Shown here: piece by piece, positions 1-11,246 of the stretch
Position numbering within the stretch: the stretch's first letter is position 1
Layout: the number at the start of each line of letters is the position of its first letter
NCBI RefSeq assembly: GCF_018873765.1
Contig: NW_025317472.1
Coordinates: 1 to 64,000 of the forward strand
Reading direction: 5' to 3'
Length of the DNA: 64,000 nucleotides
DNA from: Telopea speciosissima
Taxonomy: Eukaryota > Streptophyta > Magnoliopsida > Proteales > Proteaceae
Translations under genes and position numbers: made by a program
The notes under the pieces: model-generated
The model's input: only the letters and a program-made list of their open reading frames with translations
Told to the model about the DNA's origin: nothing
The model's database searches: none

Positions 1-3000
1 TGTTTACTAAAAATAGGAGATAGAGATCTGTTGGTAAAACTAATTTAGAGTAAATATCGGCCTCTTGGATTCTCTAAACCAACAGAATGAGACCAAATCT
101 AGTTGAAAGTACTAAAATTCCTTGAAACAACTTCCAGGCGGAATAAATTTTCCAATTCTTATCCGGTTCACTATTATAATGATACGTTTTGAAGATTGAA
201 GATAAAGATCTTTAGGTGAAACTTATTTAGAGGGAATATTGGCCCAGTTCTTGGATTCTCTAGACTGACAGAATGAGACCAAATCTAACCGAAAGTAACA
301 AAATTGCTTGAGCCAACTTCCGAGCGGAATAAATTTTCTCATACTCATCCGTATTGCAATTATAATGATACGTTTTCGAAAATAGGAGATAAAAATCTTT
401 AGGTGAAACTGATTTAGAGGTAATATCAGCCCAGTTCTGGGATTCTCTGGAACAACAGAATGAGACCAAATCTAGCTGAAAGTACAAAAATTCTTTGAGC
501 CAACTTCCAGGCGGATTAACTTTGCACGTACTTGTCGGGTTCGCTATTAATATAATAATATGTTTATGAAAATTGGAGATAGAGATCTGTGGGAAAACTA
601 ATTTAGAGGAAATATCGGCCCAGTTCTTGGATTCTCTGGACCAACAGAATGAGACCCAATCAAACAAAAAGTACTAAAAGTGGCCAACTTCCGGACAGAA
701 TAACTTTCCCCATACTCGTTTGGTTAGCCCTTATAATATATATTTTGAAAATGGGAGAAAGATCAGTAGGTAAAACTAATTTAGAGGAAATATCACCTAA
801 GTTGTTGGACTCTCGGGACCGAAAGAATGAGACCCAATCCAGCAGAAAGTACATAAATTCCTTGAGCAAACTTCCGGGCAGAATAAAATTGCCCATACTC
901 ATCCGGTTCGCAATTATAATGATATGTATTTGTAAAAGGGAGATAGAGATCTGTAGGTGAAACTGATTTAAAGGTAATATCAGCCCAGTTCTTGGACACT
1001 CTGGACCGACAGAATGAGACCCAATCCAACAGAATGTACTAAAATTCTTAGGGCCAAAATCCGGGCAGAATAACTTAGCCCATACTCGTCCGATTAACCA
1101 TTATAATGTGTTTAAAAAATGGGAGATAGTGATTTGTAGGTGAAACTAATTTATAGGAAATATCGGAAGGATCTTGGATTCTCTGGACCAACAGAATGAG
1201 ACCCAATCAAGCTGAAATTTCTAAAATTCTATGGCCCCAACTTCCGAGCGGAATAACTTTGTCCATACTCGGCCGGTTAGCTATTAAAAGATACATTTCG
1301 GAAAAATGAGATAGAGATCTGTAGCTGAAACTGATTTAGAGGAAATATCGGCCCAGGTCTTGGACTGTCTGGACTGACAGAATGAGACCCAATCTAGCAT
1401 AGAGTATACAAATATTCCTTTAGCCAACTTCCAGGCGGAATTAATTTGCCCATACTCGTCCGGTTCGCCATTATAATGATTTTTTTTTGGAAAAAGGAGA
1501 AAGAGATTTGTAGCTGAAACTGATTTAGAGGAAATATTAGTCCAGTTCTTGGATTCTCTAAACCGACAGAATGAGACCAAATCTAGTTGAAAGTACTAAA
1601 ATTCCTTGAAACAACTTCCAGGCAGAATAAATTTTCCCATACTTATCCAGTTCGCAATTATAATGGGAGATAAAGATCTTTAGGTGAAACTGGGAGATAA
1701 AGATCTTTAGGTGAAACTGATTTAGAGGCAATATTGGCCCAGTTTTTGGATTCTCTGGACTGACAGAATGAGACCAAATCTAGCCGAAAGTATTAAAATT
1801 CCTTGAACCAACTTCTAGGTGGAATAAATTTTCTCATACTCATCCGTATTGCAATTATAATGATATCTTTTCGAAAAATGGGAGATCAAAATCTTTAGGT
1901 GAAACTGATTTAGAGGTAATATCGGTCCATTCTTGGATTCACTAAACCGACAGAATGAGACCAAATCTAGCTAAAAGTACTAAAATTCCTTGAGCCAACT
2001 TCCGGGCAGATTAACTATGCACATACTTGTCGGGTTCGATATTATAATAATATATTTACGAAAATGGGAAATAGAGATCACTAATTTAGAGGAAATATCG
2101 GTCCAGTTCTTAGATTTTTTAGTCCGACAGAATGAGACCCAATACAACAGAAAGTGTTAAAATTCTTAGGGCCAACTTCCGGGAGGAATAACTTTGCCCC
2201 TACTCGCCCGGTTAGCCATTATAATATGTATTTTGAAAATGAGAGAAGGATCAATAGGTAAACCTCATTTAAAGGAAATATCGGCTCAGTTCTTGGATTC
2301 TCGGGACCGAAAGAATGAGACCCAATCAAGTGGAAAGTACATAAATTTCTTGAGCAAACTTCCGAGGGGAATAAAGTTGCCCGTACTCGTCCAGTTCGCA
2401 ATTATAATGTTATGTATTTGGAAAACAGAGACAGAGATTTGTAGGTGAAACTGATTTAGAGGTAATATCAGCCCAGTTCTTTGATACTTTGGACCGACAG
2501 AATGAGACCCAATCCAGTAGATTGTACAAAAATTCTTAGGGCCAACATCCGGGCAGAATAACTTAGCCCAAACTCGTCCGTTTAGCCATTATAATATGTG
2601 TTTCAAAAATGGGAGATAGTGTTTTGTAGGTGAAACTAATTTATAGGAATTATTGGCCCAGATCTTGGAATCTCTGCACCGACAGAATGAGACCCAATCC
2701 AGTTGAAATTACTAAAATTCCATTGGCCAACTTGTGGGCAGAATAACTTTGCCTATACTCGTTCGGTTAGCCATTATAATGATATGTTTACGGGCGGAAT
2801 AACATTTCCCATACTAGTTAAATTGGAGATAGAGATCTGTAGGTGAAACTAATTTAGAGGTAATATTGGCCGAGTTCTTTGATTCTCTGGACCGATAGAA
2901 TGTGACCCATTCTAGCTGAAAGTACTAAAATCCTTTATCAAACTTCCGAGAGGATTAACTTTGCTCATACTTGTCCAGTTCGCTATAATAATAATATGTT

Positions 3001-4194
3001 TACGGAAATTAGAGATAGAGATCTGTAGATGAAACTAATTTAGAGAAGAAAACGGCCCAGTTCTTGGATTCTCTGGACCGACATAATGAGACCCAATCTA
3101 GCAAAAAGACTAAAATTCTTAGGGCCAACTTCCGAGCGGAATAACTTTGCTCATACTAGTCCGGCTAGGAATTGCAATATGTGTTTCGAAAATGGAAAAT
3201 AGAGATCTATAGGTGAAACTAATTTAGAGGAAATATCGGCCTAGTTCTTAGATCCCCTTAGACCAACAGAATGAGACCCAATCCGGCAGAAAGTAAGAAA
3301 ATTCCTTGAGCCAACGTCCGGGCGGAATAACTTTTCGCATACTCGTCTGGTTCGATATTATAATAATATGTTTACGAAAATGGGTGATAGAGATCTGTAA
3401 TGGAACCTATTTAGAGGAAATTTCGGCCCAGTTCTTAGATTCTAAGGACCGAAAGAATGAGACCCAATCTAGCTGAAAGTACTAAAATTCTTAGTGCCAA
3501 TTTCCGGGCGGAATAACTTTGCCCATACTCGTCCGGTTAGGCATTATAATATGTGTTTCGAAAAAGGAAAATAGAGATCTATAGGTGAAACTAATTTAGA
3601 GGAAATATCGGACCAGTTCTTGGATTCTCTGGACTGACAAAATGAGACCTAATCTAGCAGAAAATACTAAAATTTCTTGATCCAACTTCTGGGTAGAATA
3701 ATTTTGCCCGTACTCGTCCAGTTCACCATTAAAATGATATGTTTTCAGAAATGGGAGATAGAGATATGTAGGTGAAACTGAATTAAAGGAAATATCAGCC
3801 CAGTTTTTGGATTCTCTAGACCAACAGATGAGACCCAATCTAGCTGAAAGTACTAAAATTTAATAAGCCAACTTCCGGGTGGAATAACTTTGCCCATACT
3901 CGTCCGGTTCGCCATTAAATATTATGTTTTCGGAAAAGAGAGATAGAGATCTGTAGGTGAAACTGATTTAGAGGAAATATCAGCCCAATTCATGGATTCT
4001 CTAGACCGACAGAATGAGACATAATCTAACTGAAAGTACTAAAACTCTTAGGGCGAATTTCCTGGGGGAATAACTTTTTCCATACTCGTCCGGTTTCGCT
4101 ATAATAAAAATATGTTTACGGAAATGGGAGAGTGATCTATAGTTGAAACTGATTTAGAGGATATATCAACCCAGTTCTTGGCTTCTCTGGAGCA
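1..4194. repeat. Satellite array, ~185 bp monomer, about 22 copies
   Basis: A tandem array begins before the window and ends near 4194 in a truncated monomer. Successive starts of the TTTAGAGG landmark lie at 44, 226, 413, 602, 780, 967, 1150, 1335 and 1524, a spacing of 178-189 bp. Each unit carries recognisable blocks such as CAGAATGAGACC, CTAAAATTC and CATACTCGTCCGG. Monomers are diverged from each other, but blocks about 1,490 bp apart match better (see findings), a higher-order arrangement of eight monomers. A 20-bp local duplication sits at about 1690-1710. The length is typical of plant centromeric or heterochromatic satellites; the location on the chromosome is inference. Open frames inside it are by-products of the repeat. 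Confidence 0.93.
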
Positions 4195-4696
4195 GTTATT
4201 TTTTATTAAATAAAATTGAGTTCATATAATATATTAATATTTATCTATTATGACTCATCTGAGTAGGAGTGTCAAATGGTAGGTCTCAGTCGGGCTTTAA
4301 CCAATCATACACAGCTGATCCCTAATAATTACGCCTGTCGGTCAGTTAACAGGCGTAATCGGTCTTGGCTTGCTGTAACTCATGTAAAGTGATAGAGAGA
4401 AAAGAGAGAGAACACGAGGTTACCTAAAATGAAAGGACATGAAAACCGTAAAAAAATGAATCAGGTTCCAAGTGATGACATACCTGATTGTAGACTTGTA
4501 GTGGATCAACATGTCTGATAAATGCTCCACCCCCAGTACTTAATTGGTTGGGGTATAAGCTGCTGAGACTAACAATTGTGATAAGTGAGCCTAATTTTGG
4601 ATGGATCATCCAAACCAAGTTAGCAACAACTCTTGCAACAACATCAGAATATGTGTAAAGCTTTGATACTAATAAAGCAACGCTCGCCATTGTCAC
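4195..4696. other. Spacer with one unidentified exon-like ORF (minus strand, 4424-4696)
   Basis: The first 230 bases are AT-rich and show no gene. A minus-strand frame of 90 codons (4424-4696) contains hydrophobic stretches and ends near a possible GTATGT splice donor at about 4485. I do not recognise the product. It may be a gene fragment or part of the neighbouring retroelement remnant. Confidence 0.3.
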
Positions 4697-5095
4697 AGAT
4701 GGTCATACGACCGGCTATGATGTATGGTGCGGAATGTTGGGCAGTTAAGAATAACATATAGATAAATTCAGTGTAGCGGACATGAGGATGTTGAGATGGA
4801 TGAGTGTAAAAACTAGGAAGGATAAAGTTAGGACTGATCATATTAGAACAGGTTTGGAAATAGCTCCGATACATGATAAGCTACGAGAAAGTCATTTGAT
4901 GTGGCATAGCCATGTGGCCCATGTTCAACGGAGGCCTTTAGATGCTCCAGTACGGAGGAGTGATTTGATTCAAATTGAAGGAACTAAAAGAACCAGGGGC
5001 AGACCTAAAATGACCTTAGGAGAAGTGGTGAGGAAAGACATGCATAGTTTGAGAACTCGTCTGGAACAGTCATCTAGACCAGGTGGAGATTCTTG
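4697..5095 (+). pseudogene. LINE (RTE-type) reverse transcriptase, C-terminal remnant
   Basis: The plus strand encodes the end of a non-LTR reverse transcriptase of the RTE type common in plants: RPAMMYGAECWAVKN, then VADMRMLRWM, then a DKLRESHLMWHSHV-like block, then QRRPLDAPVRRSD and TRGRPKMTLGEVVRKD. In the intact family this stretch follows the RT domain and ends the ORF. An in-frame stop at about 4756 and a shift before the longest open piece (4782-5096) show that it is dead. The endonuclease and RT core are absent, so this is a 5'-truncated copy. Family assignment rests on these motifs only. Confidence 0.8.
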
Positions 5096-5098
5096 AGA

Positions 5099-5715
5099 TT
5101 TGGGTGAGATCTCGGCGAGACATTGCATTATTTTTTTATTTTTTTATTTTTTTGTTTCGGAAACTTCTAGGGAAGCTTGTTTTAGGCTTAATAAACATTT
5201 AAATCTTCAAATTGATTAAAAAAAAAAACCAATTCGGTGTTTTGGATTTGCACCCTTGGTGGGCAGTAAAGGTCAAACCCTTAATGGAATATTGCCTATT
5301 CTACACATTGTTTGAATGATATGAGACATAATTGGCAAGTAAAACAAGCAAATTATGGAATAATGGATGAAGACACATAATATTGAATAATTATTTAAGA
5401 AATATTTAAGGACTCAAAGTAAAAAATACAAAGTACAATGAACAATGCATATTAAATAGACACCCAAGTACAAATAGTATTATACTATGAATCTATGACT
5501 ACTGGGGAGGTCGAGATTCTTGAAATATTTGAAATTTCTCTGAGATTCTCAAAATATTCAAAATTTCAGTCGACTTATTTGAAACTGTGCATGTTTTTGT
5601 ATCTTGTATGTCATCTTGTCTAGAGGAGCTCGAGATTCTCGAGATATTCGAGATCTCACCGAGATTTCGGCGAACTTTTGAACTATGATTACTGGAGGAG
5701 ATCACTGACAGTTAG
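5099..5715. repeat. Dispersed repeat with GAGATTTCG-rich ends, copy 1
   Basis: The stretch is bounded by GAGAT/CTCGAGAT-rich, partly palindromic ends (5093-5130 and 5510-5670). Its middle shares order and wording with 24880-25330: phrases such as TTTTAGGCT...AAACA, GGTGTTTTGGA and ACACATTGTTT recur in the same order. No coding capacity was seen. It is probably a non-autonomous DNA element or LTR remnant; the class is unknown. Confidence 0.55.
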
Positions 5716-5774
5716 ATGAAAGATACTAAAAGCTCCAATTTACATGTCAAACAAAACAAGTATGCAAATATACA

Positions 5775-5844
5775 CAGACAGAGTTGCATGAGGAACAAAA
5801 GTATAAACGATAACAGACGAGTTTGCACGAGGAACAAAAGTATA
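5775..5844. repeat. 39-bp direct duplication
   Basis: Two imperfect copies of CAGAC..AGTTGCATGAGGAACAAAAG lie head to tail (5775-5813 and 5814-5844), within what would be intron or 3' flank of the BAG6-like fragment. Confidence 0.7.
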
Positions 5845-5881
5845 TCATTATGGACATTGGTTAAGAAAGTACAGTACATAC

Positions 5882-7349
5882 AGCAAGTGCAGACGTAGCA
5901 TGACCACTGAGAAGTTGTGCTTGTCGAACAACAATAGCTAATGCTTCGGGAGTTGGCAATCCCCTCGTATCAGATGGTACCTCCACTCTCAATGGATCTC
6001 CAACATAGGAAGGTGAAAGATTTGATTGATATCCTGCATAAATCATAGCAAGATAAGATTAAAAAATAAACAAGTATTCATAATTATATCATCCTAACTG
6101 GGTAAAACATTTGAAAGTTTCACCATTGAGTGATAATGCCTGCTCCATGCGGTTCATAAACTCACAAAGAGTGATCAAAGAATCAGGAATTGGCTGAAAG
6201 ACAGAAAACCCATAGAAAGAATTAGAAGAAGCCATTGAGAAGGTAAAAGAAACATGAGGGGAGAATGGATACTACCATACGAAGTGAAGGAAGAGGTAAG
6301 GGGCCCCCTGTCATAGGGAATTGCAAAGATTGAGGTAGAGATGGGAATGAGTGATTCAAAGATGTCTGCATAGGAGGGACTTGATTTCTTGTCTGGCTCC
6401 TGGCACCTATAGTATTTGTTTCGTCTGTTTCAACACCTTGGGAGGCCTGACCAGAAGCATCGGACTAAAGAAATACAAATAGCAACATTAGAATTAGGCT
6501 GGACATAAGTGAACGTACAGCCTCTGAGAAGAGAAAGAGAAGGGAGGAGGAGTTACTCACTGGTATATTGGGCAGCACATTGTTAGTACCAGCAGTGAGA
6601 GTCTGGTTCCCAAGTCCAATAGAGCTCAGCACTGCCCCAACAATCTAAAAGTGAAGCAATAAATCAGAACCATACAGTATTCTCTTGCAGATTGATGAGC
6701 ATAAGCCCACCAATAATGACATTCAGCATTAAGTGTAGCTCAGACACAAGAAGGTCACCAACCAACCAAAAACCCAAAAGAGCATACCCAAGTAAGGTCA
6801 GGAACAACCCCATCACCTTGGGCCCCAAGATTGAAGGTTCCGAGAACTACACTATGTGAGACTTGTCCAACCCGGTTACGTGGAGCACCAGCATTGGCAT
6901 CATTTACTGAAAAACAAAATAAAATGTCCTAAATAAAAGCCAAGCTATTAATATCACATGCTATGCATTTGATATTCAGTATCTGTAAAGGAAGAATTAA
7001 TACCATGAATGTCACTATTCCCATTGGTTTTTCCAGAGCCTGTTCCAGGGGAAGGCTGTGACTGGGCAGGCTGTCTTGCTACTAAATGCAGTGTGTGCCC
7101 ATTTTCCAGGTCTATGTGTGGTCAAGGAACATTATATAATAAACAGTAAACTCTCTCTCTCTCGCTCTCTCTCTCATATTAAATTATGTCTAGTCACAAA
7201 GTCATTACATGCATATAAAATAATAGGATACGGTACTCAGAGAGGAGGTGATCATACATTAAGACCTTTCCCCTAAAAATTAGTCGTTGCTGCTCAACTG
7301 GGACACCAATTGCATTTGCTATTTTCTCCTTGAACAATGGAACAGATAT
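5882..7349 (-). pseudogene. BAG6/Scythe-like ubiquitin-domain gene, internal fragment (7 exons)
   Basis: Seven minus-strand exons join in one frame with GT/AG borders: 7232-7349, 7004-7111, 6788-6906, 6561-6644, 6276-6464, 6124-6193 and 5882-6033, about 280 codons. The first two give the second half of a ubiquitin-like fold (VPLFKEKIANAIGVPVEQQR, RLIFRGKV, LLSEY joined to HLENGHTLHLV). The rest match the proline/glutamine-rich body of plant BAG6-like proteins (PIPDSLITLCEFMNRMEQAL; DTRGLPTPEALA). In that family the ubiquitin-like domain recruits chaperone or proteasome partners in the cytosol or nucleus. I found neither the first exon with the domain start nor the exons after LSGHATSALA, so both ends are missing. 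The frame itself is undamaged, so a still-transcribed partial gene is possible. The neighbour upstream is a truncated aconitase in the same orientation. Confidence 0.72.
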
Positions 7350-8057
7350 CTGAAAATGTTCAAAATAAAAACATGTCAAATTTAGGCATAAACCATCTAC
7401 AATGGACTACATTTCGTTGTTAGAAGAACAAATCTGCTGAATTAATGAGAAATACTTACTCAAATAGAATAAATCACGAAATTTATTATTGTTTAACAAA
7501 ATACCCCTATCTATTTTATAGTCCACATGTCATTGATAGCATAAGATGATGGAGGACAATTTGATAGCATGTGCATAATAGAAGACACGCTATAAAAAAA
7601 CCATAGAAAATTGGACAACGAGAGAGATAGAGGACTGTTAACCTTAACAGTGGTAGGACATGACCATCAAAGAACCATTGGAAGAGAATCGTTCTCTTAA
7701 CCATTAGACCACAATCGTTCTCTTAACCATTAGACCACAATTCTTTCCATAATGTAAAAGAAGAAAAAGAAAACAGAAACAGGAGGACGGCGATGGAAGA
7801 ACTAGAAGGACAAAAGAAGCCAAAAGAAGAAAAAAAACAGAGTAGGAGAAAGAATGTCAAAACATACCTGAAGAACATGTTCGCAGCGAACAGCAGCAGC
7901 AGAAGCGGCATCCGCTTCGGCATCGGCAGCAGCAACCAGTTCCTTCCCTTCTTTCTCTTCGCTGCCAGTGAGAAGTGGGACATGCAGCAGCAGCAGCACC
8001 ATAAGAAAACATCCATATCCGTAACGCCGAAATATCTGGAGTTCAAAATAAAAATAA
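7350..8057. other. Spacer between the two gene fragments
   Basis: No BAG6-like first exon is visible here. A minus-strand stretch rich in Ala/Asp/Glu (about 7868-7990) ends at a good GTATGT donor and could be an exon of unknown origin. The plus-strand frame over it is Ser/Gln-rich low complexity. At 7689-7742 a 27-bp unit (ATCGTTCTCTTAACCATTAG...) is duplicated in tandem; on the minus strand it reads TGGTCTAATGGTTAAGAG, weakly like a tRNA-derived A box. Confidence 0.4.
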
Positions 8058-8209
8058 GGGTAAAGGCTGGGCACGCCGGGACTGTGCCCAGCCTGAGTCT
8101 GTGTCTCTCCCGTCCCCTAAGGAAATGACCCCCCTACCCTCCCCATCCCACCCTCTCCATTGGGCACAGCCGCTAGCTCCAGGAAAGCCAGCGTGCCCAA
8201 CCCTCTCCC
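8058..8209. mobile_element. MULE-type foldback MITE (152 bp), 9-bp TSD
   Basis: The element runs from GGGTAAAGGCTGGGCACGC to its imperfect inverse ending GCGTGCCCAACCCTCTCCC. It is flanked by a perfect 9-bp duplication TAAAAATAA (8049-8057 and 8210-8218). The core reads AAATGACCCCCCTACCC. Terminal GGG/CCC and 9-bp duplication are Mutator-superfamily traits. Confidence 0.88.
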
Positions 8210-8551
8210 TAAAAATAAACTATGATTATAAGGCAAATATTAGGTAGAAAAGAGAATGCACAGGAAGTACGATAAGATATAAAAGAATCAAGATGGCTCT
8301 CTCAGAGTTTCCATATTGACTGCAAATTTCAAGTTCAGAGCAAGTATCAGTGGCCGAACAATGTGGTATCCCATAAGAGTTCCTCTATCATAGTATGCAC
8401 ATGCATCCAAGTTTCCAAATGCAATGATTTGCTTTCTTTTCTTTGGAAGAATACGCCAAGCTTGGATTTCCCCATGACTATTGTTATAAGTACTAGCATT
8501 TCTTTAGACAATACAAATTACCAGATTCCATTGACAATTTTCTTACTATAC

Positions 8552-10795
8552 CTGGCCAAGCATTGCTGCCTCTGCTTCAATTCCTCCAACGCCCCATCCA
8601 GCATCTCCTAACCCATCGATCATAGTTGTATGGGAATCAGTTCCAACCATACTATCAGGGTACAGCAGGCTATCAGTGTTGAATACAACCCGAGATCAAG
8701 GTATTCCAGGTTAACCTGAGTTTCAATAGTAATTTACTCAGTACATAAATATAAAAAATGATAACATTAGTGTGAGTAACACAAGCCCATTTGAAGATTT
8801 CATATATTCTACTTATCAATTGAGAGAAGGAATATTTAGAGACAGAATCAAGGAAGGAATTATGTAGATCTGAAATCTAAAGGTAGAACCCATGTCCCGG
8901 AATATTGCTATTTCTGATGATAGTAACTCCCTAACCTGATGCACGATACCAGAGCCTGGAGGAACAACAAACATGTTGTGAAAAGCAGTAGATCCCCATT
9001 TAAGAAAAGCAAAGCTCTCCTTGTTCCTCTGGAATTCAAGATCCATATTTGCCTTCACTGCATTTTCTGATCTTGCTACATCCATCTGAACAGAATGATC
9101 AACAACAAGATCCACTGGGACCTGCATAAAATATCAATTTTTAGAAGAAAGTTAGGAAACCTTCCCCCAAAGGAAAGAAAATATATAATAGAAATACAAG
9201 AATAACAGGAATACATCTTACACTCAAAATATTAAATGCAGAAAAAGGTCATCTAGAGAAAAAGCACATTAAAATAAAGTGGAATGAGTGACACAGAATC
9301 AAATATATGCTCTATAATGTTACCTAGAAAGAAGAACAGAAGTAGTTCATCGAAGGCCACTTCAGTAATTATTAGTTCCTCACTGTTTTCATGATGGGGA
9401 AGATTTTGGATATCCAACCCTGAAGAACTTACAAGGAATAAATATTGTAATGAAAAGGAAAAATATCACCACCTACCAAGGGGTTAATCTTGCTAGAATC
9501 ACTGCCAAGCTTGTTCATAGCATCCCTCATGCAAGCAAGGTCCACCACAATTGGTACACCAGTAAAATCCTAACCAACAAATGTAGGTCATAAAATTTGG
9601 CAGAAATGTAATAAATTAAAACTACTGTGCAATTACATCTTCAAAAAACAAAACTACTACATAATTAGCGTAACGATAAACACCTGCAGGAGAACACGGG
9701 CAGGCTTGAAAGGAATCTCGACTTGTTTGGGAGAAGTATTCTCCCAATCAATAATCTTCTCAACATCTTCCTTGGTGACTTGGAAGTTGTCACAGTTACG
9801 GATTGCCGATTCAAGAAGGATCCTGACGGAGTACGGCAACTTATCTATGATGCACACAATGTAAAGATGAGTGGATTTCTAAGAGATTGTGATTTTGGGA
9901 ACCTGATAACAATATAAAAATTCAGAGTATTTCAAACTTCAAATCCGAGATAGGCTCATAAAATAGAAGGTCTCCTTCAATGCTGAAGAGAAACGGGAAC
10001 TCATGAGGGGAAACAAGAAAAAAGGAACGTCATGAAGTCCAAGACCAACCTAAAGGATGACAAAATATATAATTTGCACATAGGAGCAGAAGAACAAAGG
10101 GGAGCAGCGATAATGCCACTTACCGATCCTTGGATCATTCAGAGCAGGTAGGCTATAGTACTTTCCAAACTCGCCACCCCCAGAAGATTTCCCTTGAAAG
10201 TATTCTCAGCAACTGATCCAACACATATTCACAAACAGAACTCAATCAATTATGTCGATCTCTGGAACAGTATTAACTCGAGAATCTAACCATCTATACA
10301 AATCGTCTTTCTCTAGTAATACGCTGAGTTGGATTAGTTAATCCAACAATTTAAGTTGTTCTCTCAATACATAAAAAGCATAAATCAGGGATGAATATTC
10401 ATAAAAGAACTCTCATCAACCAAGGCACATTTGTAATCCATCTGGTCCGATTTCAAAACACTACTCAGAAATTAAAGCAAATATCTCCAGGAAGAACGAA
10501 ACAGGTCTGCGTCGAAAGTCGTACCCATAGTAGCGATCTTGCGCTGAAAGCGTTCAATCACAGGAGCAGCAGTCCTGGTCTGAGCCCTAAGACTAGCAGG
10601 AGACCTCCAATCGACACCGTGGCTCCAGCGAGGAACCGAGGATCGGATGGAACGGATAGCAGTGGAGAAGCAAATGATCGGGCTTTGATGAGAGAAGGAG
10701 AGGAGGAGCGAGGAAGAGGAGAAGTTAAGGGTTCTAGAGATGGAAGGCAAGGATAAGGATGATAAGAAACGAACCCTAGAAGCTCTGAGCAGCAC
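8552..10795 (-). pseudogene. ACO: Aconitate hydratase, mitochondrial type, 5' part only
   Basis: Six minus-strand exons encode the start of a plant aconitase (citrate to isocitrate, TCA cycle): 10525-10795, 10124-10212, 9684-9844, 9477-9569, 8936-9121 and 8552-8715. Exon 1 is Ser/Arg-rich like a mitochondrial presequence and reaches APVIERFQRKIATM. Next come [39 protein letters not shown], a [18 protein letters not shown] exon, [16 protein letters not shown] and [16 protein letters not shown]. The last is followed by a good GTATAG donor but no further exon, so the Fe-S cysteines and the rest of the roughly 900-residue enzyme are missing. Exon 2 is short, joining [10 protein letters not shown] without the usual linker. 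Exon 6 has a 2-nt TC insertion after VNLEYL that shifts the frame. Both the truncation and the shift mark it as a pseudogene. Confidence 0.88.
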
Positions 10796-11237
10796 CGCTG
10801 ACGAAGAAGCGGTTATATACAGTCGCGGAATGCTTACCTGTGAGTGATCGTGTGAGAGAAAGCGAAAGAAAGAGGGGGGAAAGAGAAAAAGGAAAGTTGA
10901 TTTGAAATAGAGAAGAAAAAACGGTTAAATATCTAGAGTTTGTTGCGTCAAAGACACGCAATCTGTAGTAACGGTCCGAATTCGCGTCCATTAAAGTAAG
11001 GCGGCACTTACCAAAAAACAAATAAGGCTGTTTGTGTTTTTAATTTTTTTTTTTTTTTTTTTTTGGGTAAAAGTAAACCGGTTAATCACCACGCGGTATT
11101 TTACAGAATTCTTGCCGAGCCAAAAGGAATTTAAATTGGAAATCGATATCATTGAATTGAGTCATAGAATTTATATTTTTTTTACAACAAAAAAAAAAAT
11201 TCCTAGAAACCCCCAGAATCGGTATGCAATAAGCCAA
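10796..11237. other. Spacer upstream of the aconitase fragment
   Basis: Pyrimidine-rich on the minus strand near the aconitase start (10850-10920), as in a plant 5' UTR or promoter, then a T tract (11047-11064). No gene or clear promoter element was identified. Confidence 0.5.
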
Positions 11238-11246
11238 TAACTTATA

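Noticed and set aside
260..4000. Open frames of 60-135 codons inside the first 4.2 kb
   Set aside because: They follow the satellite period and repeat the same words; no start context or domain.
7723..8128. Overlapping frames on both strands around 7.7-8.1 kb
   Set aside because: Low-complexity Ser/Gln or Leu/Phe runs, partly inside a MITE; only a possible exon end is kept as a note.
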